The notes below the pieces were generated by a model. That model was not told the origin of the DNA. It made no database searches and worked only from the letters and a program-made list of their open reading frames with translations. This document shows positions 1 to 8,526 of a DNA stretch of 64,000 bases, piece after piece. The DNA comes from Glaciihabitans tibetensis (GTDB lineage Bacteria > Actinomycetota > Actinomycetes > Actinomycetales > Microbacteriaceae): the NCBI RefSeq assembly GCF_003003265.1, contig NZ_PVTL01000005.1, positions 248,001-312,000 on the forward strand, in the 5' to 3' direction. Both the position numbers and the translations under genes were made by a program. The first letter of the stretch is position 1; the number at the start of each line of letters is the position of its first letter.

Positions 1-636
1 GTGTACCCGACCGGACCGATCTGCAACACTCAGGGTCTCACCGCGCTTGGCGTACACCTGATCGAGGAGATGATGGACCGGGGCATGATCATCCACATTG
101 ATCACATGGGCGTAAAGACAGCAAAGGCCGTGCTCGACATGGCCGAGGCCGTGGACTACGCGGGAGTCGCCTCGGTGCACACCTGGGCTGACCGCGCCCT
201 GGTCAACCGGGTTATCGGGCTCGGCGGCTTCGTTGCCAGCTACGCCTACGCCGCAGCAGACGCTGGAAATGGGGAACCAGACTTCGTCAGCGAATGGCGC
301 GCCAACAACGCTCTGCCGAACGGCTCGCAGATCACGGGCTACGGATACGGGTCCGACGTGAACGGTCTCGCCCCGCAAGCGCCCGCCCGCCTCAACGCAG
401 CGGCATCGCCGCTGAAGTATCCGTTCACGGCTCCAAACGGTGTGGTCTTTCAGAAGCAGTCCTATGGCAGCAAGGTCTATGACCTCAACATCGATGGCGT
501 GGCGCAATACGGGCTCTACGCCGACTGGGTCGCCGACCTCGTGAAGCAGGCCGGAACGGACGGCCCGGCATTGCGCGCTGACCTGATGAGCGGCGCCGAG
601 GCGTACGTCACCATGTGGGAACAGGCCCGGTCGTGA
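1..636 (+). CDS. M19-like dipeptidase / amidohydrolase, 5' truncated
   Basis: The reading frame is open from the first base, so this is the C-terminal 211 residues of a longer protein whose start lies outside the window. The stretch with NTQGLTALG, then HIDHMG near residue 35 and a later SVHTWAD near residue 58, resembles the metal-site region of membrane dipeptidases (peptidase M19) and related amidohydrolases, where His residues follow beta strands of a TIM barrel. The remainder is rich in Gly, Ala and aromatic residues and ends with a helical segment. Its stop codon overlaps the GTG start of the following MFS gene (GTGA), so the two are probably translated together. Assignment to M19 rests on short motifs; another metallo-amidohydrolase is possible. 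Confidence 0.55.
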   Translation: MYPTGPICNTQGLTALGVHLIEEMMDRGMIIHIDHMGVKTAKAVLDMAEAVDYAGVASVHTWADRALVNRVIGLGGFVASYAYAAADAGNGEPDFVSEWRANNALPNGSQITGYGYGSDVNGLAPQAPARLNAAASPLKYPFTAPNGVVFQKQSYGSKVYDLNIDGVAQYGLYADWVADLVKQAGTDGPALRADLMSGAEAYVTMWEQARS

Positions 637-1865
637 GCGTCGAGGCATCGACCACCGACGGCGCGGAAAAGGCTGCCCCAGCCGTCTCACGTCGCTGGAT
701 CGTGGCCTATGTATTGGCGATGGTCGGCGTTGCGGCGGGCTGGTTCGGCCCCATCCAGATTCTGCTTCCTGCCCAGAGCGCCCGTTTTGCCGGTGACGGG
801 GGCAAAGAACTCGCGTTGGCGATGGTCACTGCGTACGGCGCGCTCGTCGCACTGGTCGCGAACCCCCTCTGGGGCGTTGTGTCCGACCGGGTGCCCAGCA
901 GGTGGGGTCGTCGCCGACCGGTGTTCCTTGCCGGCACTGCGGTCGGGGTTGTGGGCTTGGTCGTACTCGGGGTCGCGACGGATGTTGCGTGGATGACCGT
1001 TGGGTGGGTGATCGTGCAGCTAGGCCTCAGCGGTCCGCTCGCCGCGCTGGCGGCCATGATCGCGGACGGCGTCCCTGAACGGCAGCGCGGCCTCGTGGGG
1101 TCGCTCTTTGGAGTCGCTCAAACCCTCGGAGTTGTTGCAGGAACGGCCGTCGCCGTTCTCGCTGGAGAAGGCAGCATCGGCTACTTCGCACTTGCCATCG
1201 CAGTTCCCGCGCTGGGTGTCGCTCTGATGCTCCAAGCCGAGGCACCAACTCCGCCGCGGCCGCCGGGCGCTCTGGCCGCAGGTTTCGCGCGCGGACTGCG
1301 GCCCAGCCGTGATTTTGTGTGGGCCTGGATCGTGAGGCTGCTGCTCAACCTCGTCAACGCCCTCGTGATTCTCTACCTGTACTACTTCCTCGCCGACGGC
1401 GTCGGCGTCGACGAGCCCGGAACCTGGGTGCTTATTTTGACGCTCGTGAATGTGCTCGTCGCCGCAACTGTCGCGAGTGTCGGCGGCGTGCTGTCCGATC
1501 GCTGGCAGCGGCGCCGGGCGTTCGTCGTGGTCGGCGCGGTCGTGCTCGCCGGCGGTTCCATCGTGATGGCGCTAGTACCCAACACGACCGCCGTGCTCGT
1601 GGCCACCGTGCTCATCGGCGTTGGCTGGGGAGCTTACGTGTCTGTGGACATGGCGATCATGACGCAGGTATTGCCGGCTGAGGGCACCCGCGCCACCATG
1701 CTCGGTGTCGCCAACGTGGCCAGCGCCCTCCCGCAGGTTCTCGCGCCCGTCCTCGCGGCTCCGGTCGTCACCATGCTCGGTGGATATCCGAGCCTCTATG
1801 GAGCGGTGGCCGTCATCGCTCTTCTCGCCCTCGTCGCCCTGTCGCGAGTGCGCTCGATCACCTAG
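633..1865 (+). CDS. MFS transporter, probably sugar/glycoside uptake
   Basis: About 410 residues with twelve hydrophobic segments, the usual size for a major facilitator permease. A motif-A-like loop (GVVSDRVPSRWGRRR) follows helix 2, and a second copy (GGVLSDRWQRRR) sits after the central loop, the signature of the duplicated six-helix halves. I place the start at the GTG at 633, which overlaps the upstream stop by four bases; a GTG at 615 would add six residues. The gene is followed about 80 bp later by a GH1 beta-glucosidase, so import of a beta-glucoside or disaccharide is a reasonable inference. The substrate cannot be read from the sequence. Confidence 0.82.
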   Translation: MSVEASTTDGAEKAAPAVSRRWIVAYVLAMVGVAAGWFGPIQILLPAQSARFAGDGGKELALAMVTAYGALVALVANPLWGVVSDRVPSRWGRRRPVFLAGTAVGVVGLVVLGVATDVAWMTVGWVIVQLGLSGPLAALAAMIADGVPERQRGLVGSLFGVAQTLGVVAGTAVAVLAGEGSIGYFALAIAVPALGVALMLQAEAPTPPRPPGALAAGFARGLRPSRDFVWAWIVRLLLNLVNALVILYLYYFLADGVGVDEPGTWVLILTLVNVLVAATVASVGGVLSDRWQRRRAFVVVGAVVLAGGSIVMALVPNTTAVLVATVLIGVGWGAYVSVDMAIMTQVLPAEGTRATMLGVANVASALPQVLAPVLAAPVVTMLGGYPSLYGAVAVIALLALVALSRVRSIT

Positions 1866-1944
1866 CCGAACCGCCAGCCTCCAAACCGCGATCCTCGTGA
1901 CCGCGACGCTTTACCGCGACCATCTCCACCACGAAAGGCCCCCC

Positions 1945-3351
1945 GTGAACCACCTTCCCCTCCTGCCCGCCGGATTCCGTTTTGGCATGTCGACCGCCGC
2001 CCACCAGATCGAGGGCGCAGCAGACATTGACGGCAAGGGCGCCAGCATTTGGAACACGTTTGAGAAGCGGCCGGGCACGATCCGGCATGGCGAGAATGCC
2101 TCCGTAGCCATCGACCACTATCACCGTGTGGCCGAAGACGTCGCCCACATCGCCGATAGCGGGGCGCACGACTACCGTTTCTCGATCTCCTGGCCGCGGG
2201 TCCTGCCAGAAGGCGTCGGTCGCGTCGAACCGCGCGGTCTCGACTTCTACGACTCCCTCGTCGACACGCTGCTCGCACGCGGTGTGCGCCCGGTGCCGAC
2301 GCTGTACCACTGGGATCTCCCGCAGGCCCTTGAAGACGAAGGCGGGTGGATGTCGCGAGCCACAGCCTCCGCTTTCGCAGACTACGTCGCGGTGGTCGCC
2401 GCGCGGCTCGGTGACCGGGTCACCGATTGGATCACCCTCAACGAGATGAACGTGCACACCCTGTATGGCTACGCACTCACGGACCATGCCCCCGCGCGTG
2501 GTCTCGGCATGGCCGCCCTGCCTGCGGCGCACCACCAATTGCTCGGGCACGGCCTCGCGGTGCAGGCCTTGCGGTCCGCCGGTGCTACCGCGGTCGGGGT
2601 CGCGAGCCAGCACTTTCCGGTGGTCGCGGCATCGCAGGAACACGAAGACCTGGTCGCGGCGGAGACCTTCTCGACGCTCACCAACTGGACGTTCTCCGAC
2701 CCGCTCCTGCTCGGCCGGTACCCTTCCGATGACATCCTGTCCCTCATGCCGGGCACCAATTCCCAGATTTCCGCCGACCTGGAGATCATCTCCGTACCGC
2801 TCGACTTTTACGGCGTCAACTACTACGAACCAACGAGCATCGAGGCCCCGAAAGCGGGCAAAGACTACGCCGGGGTGCTCGAAGTCGACGTACCAGAGGG
2901 GATGCCCTTCTCCCCGGTCGCCTACGATGCCGACTGGCGCACCGACTTCGGTTGGGCTGTTGTGCCCGACGCCCTCCGCGACATCCTGATCCAACTGAAC
3001 GCGCGGTATCCGGCCCTTCCTCCCGTGATCATCACCGAGAACGGGGCCTCATTCCACGACCCGGCGCCCGGAGAAGACGGGGCCGTGCACGATGAGGGAC
3101 GAGTGCGATTCCTCGACGCGCACCTGCGCGCTGTGGGCGAAGCGATCGAATCTGGCGTTGACGTCCGTGGCTACTACGTGTGGTCGGCCTTCGATAATTA
3201 TGAATGGGCGGCCGGCTACGACGAACGGTTCGGGCTCGTTCACGTCGACCGCGACACGCTGGAGCGCACCCGCAAGGACTCCTGGCACTGGTACCGCTCG
3301 GTGATCGCCGCGCAGCCTTCGCTCGGTGCGCAGCCTTCCGCCGACGCATAG
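1945..3351 (+). CDS. GH1 family beta-glucosidase
   Basis: A 468-residue enzyme, normal length for glycoside hydrolase family 1. It begins FRFGMSTAAHQIEGA, the classic N-terminal GH1 signature that lines the -1 sugar site. The acid/base Glu is E167 in TLNEMN and the nucleophile is E365 in ITENGAS; the aglycone-side segment NYEWAAGY and FGLVHVD near the C-terminus is also typical. I chose the GTG at 1945 because GAAAGG lies six bases upstream and the family begins here; the frame is open further upstream but that part overlaps the MFS gene. No signal peptide is present, so it would hydrolyse beta-glucosides in the cytoplasm after uptake, most likely by the neighbouring MFS protein. Confidence 0.93.
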   Translation: MNHLPLLPAGFRFGMSTAAHQIEGAADIDGKGASIWNTFEKRPGTIRHGENASVAIDHYHRVAEDVAHIADSGAHDYRFSISWPRVLPEGVGRVEPRGLDFYDSLVDTLLARGVRPVPTLYHWDLPQALEDEGGWMSRATASAFADYVAVVAARLGDRVTDWITLNEMNVHTLYGYALTDHAPARGLGMAALPAAHHQLLGHGLAVQALRSAGATAVGVASQHFPVVAASQEHEDLVAAETFSTLTNWTFSDPLLLGRYPSDDILSLMPGTNSQISADLEIISVPLDFYGVNYYEPTSIEAPKAGKDYAGVLEVDVPEGMPFSPVAYDADWRTDFGWAVVPDALRDILIQLNARYPALPPVIITENGASFHDPAPGEDGAVHDEGRVRFLDAHLRAVGEAIESGVDVRGYYVWSAFDNYEWAAGYDERFGLVHVDRDTLERTRKDSWHWYRSVIAAQPSLGAQPSADA

Positions 3352-3432
3352 GCACGCGTGCGCGTGGGCGCCCGCGGCAGCCGTGCCCGCTCCCGTGGCA
3401 GTCGGGCGCGCTCCCGCGGCGGCCCGGGCGGA

Positions 3433-4029
3433 CTACCGACGCAGCCGGGCGACGAAGTCGGAGGCGAGGCGCGTGAGTCGCCGGTTCATGCCATTGTCGG
3501 GCGGGCCGTCGAGAAGGCCGAAGAGGCCGATGCCCTCGACAAGCACGATGAACTCGTCGACCACGTCTGAGTCCGTGACGCCGTCGCCCAGCTCGTCGAG
3601 TTCGCGTGCCTCAGCGAGGCAGCCGTAGAGCAATCTGCGAATTTCGTGGTGCGAGCGTCGCCGCGCGTCCGCCAGCAGGGGTCGAGAAAGTGCGGCACTG
3701 GCGAACGCGACCGTTACCTGGGCGTCAGCGACGCGTTCCTCGTCAAGCGGAAGGCCGGCGAGCAGCGCCTGCTCCAGCGCGGCCAGACCAAAGAGATCGC
3801 CGCCGAGCCGGAACGCGCGCTGCACGATGCGCTCGTAGACCGCCGTCTGTGCGCTCAGGATGATCTCGTCTTTGCCGCCGAAATAGTGAGCCAGAACGCT
3901 CAGTGAACAACCCGCTTCTTCGGCGATTGCACGCGTTGTCGTCTGCTCAAGCCCGCGTGCCCGAACGACCCGCCATACCGCCTCCAGTATCTCCGCGCGC
4001 CGTTGTCCGTGCTCGACCAGTCTTGGCAT
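3433..4029 (-). CDS. TetR family transcriptional regulator
   Basis: A 198-residue TetR-type repressor. Residues 10-55 form the helix-turn-helix: RRAEILEAVWRVV, TTTRAIAEEAGCS, then VLAHYFGGKDEII, the usual recognition helix and the Y/F-x-K motif that ends the DNA-binding domain. The C-terminal ligand domain has no recognisable ligand. The ATG at 4029 is preceded by GAGGTGA a few bases upstream, so I use it rather than upstream in-frame codons that read through a low-complexity stretch. It is convergent with the GH1 gene (80 bp of GC-rich repetitive spacer) and divergent from the response regulator; either neighbour could be a target. Confidence 0.85.
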   Translation of the reverse strand: MPRLVEHGQRRAEILEAVWRVVRARGLEQTTTRAIAEEAGCSLSVLAHYFGGKDEIILSAQTAVYERIVQRAFRLGGDLFGLAALEQALLAGLPLDEERVADAQVTVAFASAALSRPLLADARRRSHHEIRRLLYGCLAEARELDELGDGVTDSDVVDEFIVLVEGIGLFGLLDGPPDNGMNRRLTRLASDFVARLRR

Positions 4030-4196
4030 ATTCACCTCGGCACCAGCGTACGGGAGCCGCCGCTGCCGCCATCGCTGCTGCCATCGATGCCGCCATCGAC
4101 ACAAGCCGGAAGGCATCGGCCGCGACCAGTGCAGCTGGGTAGTGTGGCATCAGCCGTGCTGTTGCACGCATGGATGTCGCTGAGGGAAGAAACCAC

Positions 4197-4865
4197 ATGA
4201 TCACCGTGATGCTCGCCGACGACCAGGCCTTGATCCGCACCGCCGTGGCGGAGCTGGTCTCTCACGAGCCTGGCTTCAGCGTCATTGGGCAAGCAGCCGA
4301 CGGCAGGGAAGCGGTCGCGATGGCGCGGGAGCTGAGGCCGGACATCGTGCTCATGGATATCCGGATGCCCGTGATGGACGGGATCCAGGCCACAGCGGCA
4401 ATCTGCGCTGATCCGCAAATGGCGGGCACGCGAGTCGTGATCCTGACGACGTTCGAAGAGGACGAGTTCGTGCTGCAGGCGTTGCGCGCTGGCGCGAGCG
4501 GGTTCATCGGCAAGGGAACGGAGGCGGGCGACCTCATGAACGCGATCCATACCGTTCACGCCGGGGATGCACTACTTTCGCCCCGTGCAACCAAGGCGCT
4601 GATCGACCGGTATGTCACGCCGGCGAGCAAGTCGGCGATACTCATTCCCGACGAGCTGGCGCTCCTGACCGACCGCGAACGGGAGATTCTGCTGCTGGTC
4701 GGCCGAGGGCACTCCAACGCCGCAATCGCCGCCGACCTGGTCATCTCGCCCCAGACGGCCAAAACGCATGTCAACCGCATGATGTCGAAGCTCGGAGCCC
4801 ACGACCGCGCCCAGCTGGTGATCGCGGCGTATGAGTCCGGGCTCCTCGTGCCCGGTTCGGCGTAG
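4197..4865 (+). CDS. NarL/LuxR-family response regulator
   Basis: A 222-residue two-domain regulator. The receiver domain (residues 1-120) has the acidic pair D8/D9, the phosphoacceptor D54 in VLMDIRMP, T85 and K106. The C-terminal LuxR-type HTH (about 155-215) reads LTDREREILLLVGRGHSN, AAIAADLVISPQTAKTHVN and RMMSKLG, typical of NarL-type output domains. ATG at 4197 has GAGGGAAGA about seven bases upstream. Such regulators usually sit beside a histidine kinase, but none is seen nearby: the flanks are tetR (divergent) and a metal efflux gene (convergent). The partner kinase is either elsewhere or beyond the window. Confidence 0.9.
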   Translation: MITVMLADDQALIRTAVAELVSHEPGFSVIGQAADGREAVAMARELRPDIVLMDIRMPVMDGIQATAAICADPQMAGTRVVILTTFEEDEFVLQALRAGASGFIGKGTEAGDLMNAIHTVHAGDALLSPRATKALIDRYVTPASKSAILIPDELALLTDREREILLLVGRGHSNAAIAADLVISPQTAKTHVNRMMSKLGAHDRAQLVIAAYESGLLVPGSA

Positions 4866-4874
4866 CGGGGCGCC

Positions 4875-5615
4875 TCAGCAGCAGTCGCACGCCTCCACGT
4901 CGCGCTCTCCGGTGAGGGCGGCGACCGGCACAGCACAGGCGTCGCCTCGCCAGGCCTCGAGCCCCTCCTTCACGGCGAAACCGGCAATCACGAGCGCCGC
5001 CACCGAATCGGCCCAGGCCCAACCCAGCAGCGTGTTCAGAAGCAGCCCCGCCAGGAGCGCCGCCGACAGGTAGCTGCAGATCAGGGTCTGCTTGGAATCG
5101 GCGATGGCCGACGCCGAACCCAACTCCCTTCCGGTCACGCGTTCGAACCAGCTGAGCAGCGGCATGACCGCGAGGCTGACAGCGGCGAGCACGATTCCCA
5201 CGGGGCTGTGTTCCGGTTCGCGAAGGCCGAACAGCGACAGGGACGCGTCGACACTCACGAAGGCGGCCAGGCCGAAGAACGAGAAAGCGATCACTCGGAG
5301 GGCCGCATTTTCACGCTTTTCTGGGTCGGATGTCGCGAACTGCCACGCGACCGCGCCTGCGGAAAGTACCTCGACGATCGAGTCGAGCCCGAACGCAACC
5401 AACGCGGACGAAGAGGCGACGGTACCCGCACTCAGCGCGATGATCGCCTCGATGACGTTGTAGCTGATGGTGAGGGCGACGATGATGCGGATGCGCCGCT
5501 GCAGCAGCTTCCGGCGGTCGACGCTGAGGGCGCGACGGGGCTCCGCAGGGCGGCCGGGCTCAGCTGGGCGGCCCGCGTCCGCAGCGCGGCCGGAAAGTTC
5601 CGCTCTTTCGGTCAT
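4875..5615 (-). CDS. Compact CDF-type metal cation efflux protein
   Basis: A 246-residue cation diffusion facilitator-like exporter with about six hydrophobic segments. Asp-containing helices include ALVAFGLDSIVEV (helix 2) and WADSVAALV (helix 5), the positions that bind metal in CDF proteins. It lacks the cytoplasmic domain that normally follows helix 6 and instead ends in a cysteine-rich tail (ACDCC), which may hand over thiophilic metal. The N-terminus has a repeated GRPAEP stretch. Its ATG overlaps the stop of the upstream CmtR-like gene (ATGA), so regulator and pump are one unit. Together with the sensor this suggests export of Cd, Pb or Zn. The CDF family call is good; the exact metal is inference. 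Confidence 0.8.
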   Translation of the reverse strand: MTERAELSGRAADAGRPAEPGRPAEPRRALSVDRRKLLQRRIRIIVALTISYNVIEAIIALSAGTVASSSALVAFGLDSIVEVLSAGAVAWQFATSDPEKRENAALRVIAFSFFGLAAFVSVDASLSLFGLREPEHSPVGIVLAAVSLAVMPLLSWFERVTGRELGSASAIADSKQTLICSYLSAALLAGLLLNTLLGWAWADSVAALVIAGFAVKEGLEAWRGDACAVPVAALTGERDVEACDCC

Positions 5616-5965
5616 GCGCCGGTTCCGCAACACAGGGGGAGGTCGCAGTTCTCGTCCGCGCATTCGGCCCCGTCGTCGATGGCGAGTACCACGTCGACGA
5701 GCGCGCTGAGCGCACGAATGAGGTGCGGGTCCGCGATCTCGTAGCGCGTCTGGCGGCCTTCGGGTACCGCAGCCACGATGCCGCAGCCGCGCAGGCAACT
5801 CAGGTGGTTCGACACATTCGAGCGGGTGAGGAGCAAATCCCGTGCGATCTCGGCCGGGTATGCGGGTGCATCGAGAAGGCTCATCAGGATGCGCGAGCGG
5901 GTCGGGTCCGCCATCGCGCGACCGAGTCGATTCATCACGTCTAGACGGGGTGCGCTGGTCAGCAT
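5612..5965 (-). CDS. cmtR: ArsR/SmtB-family cadmium-lead sensing repressor, CmtR type
   Basis: A 117-residue winged-helix repressor. The recognition helix TRSNVSNHLSCLRGCG matches what I recall of Mycobacterium tuberculosis CmtR, whose Cd(II)/Pb(II) ligands are Cys57, Cys61 and Cys102. Counting from the ATG at 5965, this protein has cysteines at exactly 57, 61 and 102, which supports both the start and the sensing role. Three extra cysteines (107, 112, 113) lie in the tail. Metal binding releases DNA in this family. It is the first gene of a two-gene unit with a CDF exporter, whereas the mycobacterial protein controls a P-type ATPase. Its operator was not identified; the divergent AEC gene starts 93 bp away. 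Confidence 0.88.
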   Translation of the reverse strand: MLTSAPRLDVMNRLGRAMADPTRSRILMSLLDAPAYPAEIARDLLLTRSNVSNHLSCLRGCGIVAAVPEGRQTRYEIADPHLIRALSALVDVVLAIDDGAECADENCDLPLCCGTGA

Positions 5966-6057
5966 GCAACGACTGTACAGCGCAGGCTGACCAATTGCGA
6001 GACAACTGCTGGCCGAGGTCGGCACGCGCCCGTCACCGCGTGCAGCAGACTGGAGTG

Positions 6058-6978
6058 ATGGGTGGAGTGCTGGTCGGGTTCGGAATCATCGGTGCGGTGA
6101 TCCTCATCGGCTACATCGTGGGCCGAATCGGAATCCTCGGCGAGCACTCCCGATACGTGCTGAGCCGGTTGGTGTTCTTCGTGCTGTCGCCGTGCCTGCT
6201 GTTCACCGTGCTGGCGGAAGCGGACGTGCACACGCTGTTCTCGCGGGTGCTCGCGGTCTCCTCGGTGGCCGCGGTGACTTCCTGCCTGCTGTTTGTGGTC
6301 GTCGCGGTCTTTCTGTGGCGCCGGACCCTTGCTGACGTGGTAGTCGGCTCCGCAGCATCCGGATATGTAAATGCCAACAACATCGGTATTCCTGTGGCGG
6401 TATATGTGCTCGGTGACGCGTCGCTGTCGGCACCCGTCATCCTGCTGCAGCTTCTCGTTCTGAGCCCCATCATCCTGACACTCCTCGATGTGTCGACGGG
6501 CGGCGGCATGTCGCTGAGGCGGATTCTGCTGCAGCCGGTCAAAAATCCGCTCATCATCGGGTCAGCGCTCGGAGTGCTGTTATCCGTCACGGATATCACG
6601 CTGCCGGACCCGGTGATGGAGCCGTTTCGCATCGTTGGCGCCGCGTCGGTTCCGTTGGTGCTGATTTCGTTCGGCATGTCCTTACATGGCCAGAAGATCC
6701 TGGCCGCGGGCACGAACCGGCGCGATGTGATGCTCGCCTCCACCATAAAACTGGTGATCATGCCGGTGGTTGCCTGGCTGTTTGGGCGGTTTGTCTTCGG
6801 CCTCGAGAATGACGAGCTGTTTGGGGTCGTCATGCTCGCTGCCCTGCCGAGCGCGCAGAACGTGCTGAATTTCGCCCAGCGTTACGAGCGCTCGGAGACC
6901 CTCGCTCGAGACGCCGTGCTCATTACGACGGTTGGTTCGATCCCCGCACTCGTGGTCGTCGCGCTGTTGCTCAGCTGA
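6058..6978 (+). CDS. AEC (auxin efflux carrier) family transporter
   Basis: A 306-residue inner-membrane protein of ten hydrophobic segments. It opens with a helix ending YIVGRIGILGEHSRYVLSR, and has an Asn-containing helix-4 segment SGYVNANNIGIPVA, typical of the AEC/PIN-like fold where a broken helix binds substrate. The C-terminal half repeats the pattern (AALPSAQNVLNFAQRY). Family members move organic acids such as malate or malonate, or amino acids; the substrate here is not predictable. ATG at 6058 is preceded by TGGAG. It is transcribed divergently from the cmtR-CDF pair and convergent with exonuclease III. Confidence 0.85.
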   Translation: MGGVLVGFGIIGAVILIGYIVGRIGILGEHSRYVLSRLVFFVLSPCLLFTVLAEADVHTLFSRVLAVSSVAAVTSCLLFVVVAVFLWRRTLADVVVGSAASGYVNANNIGIPVAVYVLGDASLSAPVILLQLLVLSPIILTLLDVSTGGGMSLRRILLQPVKNPLIIGSALGVLLSVTDITLPDPVMEPFRIVGAASVPLVLISFGMSLHGQKILAAGTNRRDVMLASTIKLVIMPVVAWLFGRFVFGLENDELFGVVMLAALPSAQNVLNFAQRYERSETLARDAVLITTVGSIPALVVVALLLS

Positions 6979-6989
6979 CCTGACACGGC

Positions 6990-7059
6990 GGCCGGCTAGA
7001 AGCGCGCCGCGAAAGGCGCGCAGCGAGAAGCGCGCAGCGAGAAGCGGGCCGGCTAGAAG
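6990..7059. repeat. Short intergenic direct repeats
   Basis: A 13 bp repeat GGCCGGCTAGAAG occurs at 6990-7002 and 7047-7059, the second copy supplying the stop codon of exonuclease III. Between them a 14 bp unit GCGCGCAGCGAGAA is duplicated in tandem at 7016-7043. It lies between the convergent AEC and exonuclease genes and looks like slippage-generated sequence. Confidence 0.7.
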
Positions 7060-7892
7060 ATCATGGGACGGTCGTCGTCGTCCTCGGACTCGAGATCCAG
7101 GTCGACGACCACCGGAACGTGGTCACTCGGGGCGTCGCCCTTGCGCTCGTTGCGGTCGATGTGGCCGCCGGCGACGAGGTCGTCGAACGCGCGCGAGCCG
7201 AGGATGAAGTCGATGTGCATTCCCTCGTTACGGGGAAAACGCAGCTGCTGGTAGTCCCAATAGGTGTACCCCTCGATGCCGCGCGAGCGCAGCGCATCGG
7301 TGAGACCGGCATCGAGCAGCGCCGTGAACGCGTCACGTTCGGGCTGACTGACGTGGGTTTTTCCTTCAAACAGGCGGATGTCCCAGACGTCAGTGTCGAG
7401 GGGTGCGATGTTGAAGTCGCCCATGAGGGCCAGGGGCTGGCCGGGGTGCGCAGTGATCCAGCCGCGCGTCTGCGTAGCCAGCTTTTCGAGCCAGGCCAGC
7501 TTGTAGTCGTAGTGCGGGTCGCCGAGCTCGCGACCATTGGGAACGTAGAGGCTCCACAGCCGCACGCCCTGCACGGTCACGCCGATTGCCCGCGCCTCGA
7601 GCGGCGGCGCGGCGGCTTCGGAGGCAAGTTTGCTGAAGCCCGGCGCTGTGTCAAAACCAATCGTGACGTCTTCCATCGGGATGCGGCTCGCAAATGCGAC
7701 GCCGTTCCACTGGCTCAGTCCGTGGAGCTCGACGTTGTAGCCGGCGTCGGCAAAGGCTTCGAAGGGAAACTGGTTCGGCTTGCACTTGATTTCCTGCATT
7801 CCGAGAACATCGATGTCCTCGCGGACGAGCCAGTCGACGACGCGCCCCACTCGAGTGCGGATGGAGTTGACGTTCCAGGTGGCTACACGCAT
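7053..7892 (-). CDS. xth: Exodeoxyribonuclease III / AP endonuclease
   Basis: A 279-residue exonuclease III family protein of the endonuclease/exonuclease/phosphatase fold. The start MRVATWNVNSIRTR gives the catalytic Asn, MQEIKC gives the metal-binding Glu near residue 34, GDFNIAPLDTDVWD the central Asp/Asn pair, IDFIL a further Asp and SDHVPV the final His. It cuts abasic sites and degrades duplex DNA 3' to 5' in base excision repair. The ATG at 7892 is the family's natural start; the frame stays open upstream but into the pyrE promoter region. It is divergent from pyrE. The acidic C-terminal tail (SEDDDDR) is slightly unusual. Confidence 0.93.
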   Translation of the reverse strand: MRVATWNVNSIRTRVGRVVDWLVREDIDVLGMQEIKCKPNQFPFEAFADAGYNVELHGLSQWNGVAFASRIPMEDVTIGFDTAPGFSKLASEAAAPPLEARAIGVTVQGVRLWSLYVPNGRELGDPHYDYKLAWLEKLATQTRGWITAHPGQPLALMGDFNIAPLDTDVWDIRLFEGKTHVSQPERDAFTALLDAGLTDALRSRGIEGYTYWDYQQLRFPRNEGMHIDFILGSRAFDDLVAGGHIDRNERKGDAPSDHVPVVVDLDLESEDDDDRPMIF

Positions 7893-7974
7893 GGGACCAA
7901 CGGTAGTGCTCTTTTCTGGGACGGTTGTGTACCCCGAATAGGGCCTCGCGGCATCGCTCGATATTCTGGAAGGC

Positions 7975-8526
7975 GTGAACACGACCAAGCAGCAGCTGAT
8001 TGCCCACATCTCCGAGACCGCCGTGTTCCACGGGGACTTCACTCTGACGAGCGGCAAGAAGGCTTCCTACTACATTGACCTGCGCAAGGTGAGTCTCGAC
8101 TATCGCGTCGCGCCCCTTATCGGGCAGGTCATGGTCGACCTGATTTCGGAGATTCCCGACGTGTACGCGGTGGGTGGCCTCACGATGGGAGCCGACCCGA
8201 TTGCGGCGGCCGTCCTGCATCAGGGCGTTGCTCTGGGCAAGGGATATCACGCGTTCGTGGTGCGCAAGGAACCGAAGGACCATGGCCGCGGCCGCCAGGT
8301 TGAGGGGCCGGAGTTGGAAGGCAAGCGGGTCGTAGTTCTTGAAGACACGTCCACCACGGGCGGGTCGCCCCTCGCGGCGATCGAGGCACTGAAGAAAGTG
8401 GGCGCCGAGGTCGTCGGAGTTGCCGTAGTGGTAGATCGCAACACGGGGGCAAAAGAAATCATCGAAGCAGCCGGATATCCGTACTACTACGCGATTGGGT
8501 TGAGCGATCTCGGGTTACCCCAGTGA
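7975..8526 (+). CDS. pyrE: Orotate phosphoribosyltransferase
   Basis: A 183-residue enzyme that joins orotate to PRPP to give OMP in pyrimidine synthesis. The N-terminal LTSGKKASYYIDLRK is the family hallmark, and the PRPP loop is VVLEDTSTTGGS near residues 119-130. GTG at 7975 starts it, with GGAAGG immediately upstream (spacing is short). The gene stands alone rather than in a pyr operon, as is common in actinomycetes. Its stop overlaps the next gene's GTG start by four bases, coupling it to a membrane protein of unrelated type. Confidence 0.94.
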   Translation: MNTTKQQLIAHISETAVFHGDFTLTSGKKASYYIDLRKVSLDYRVAPLIGQVMVDLISEIPDVYAVGGLTMGADPIAAAVLHQGVALGKGYHAFVVRKEPKDHGRGRQVEGPELEGKRVVVLEDTSTTGGSPLAAIEALKKVGAEVVGVAVVVDRNTGAKEIIEAAGYPYYYAIGLSDLGLPQ

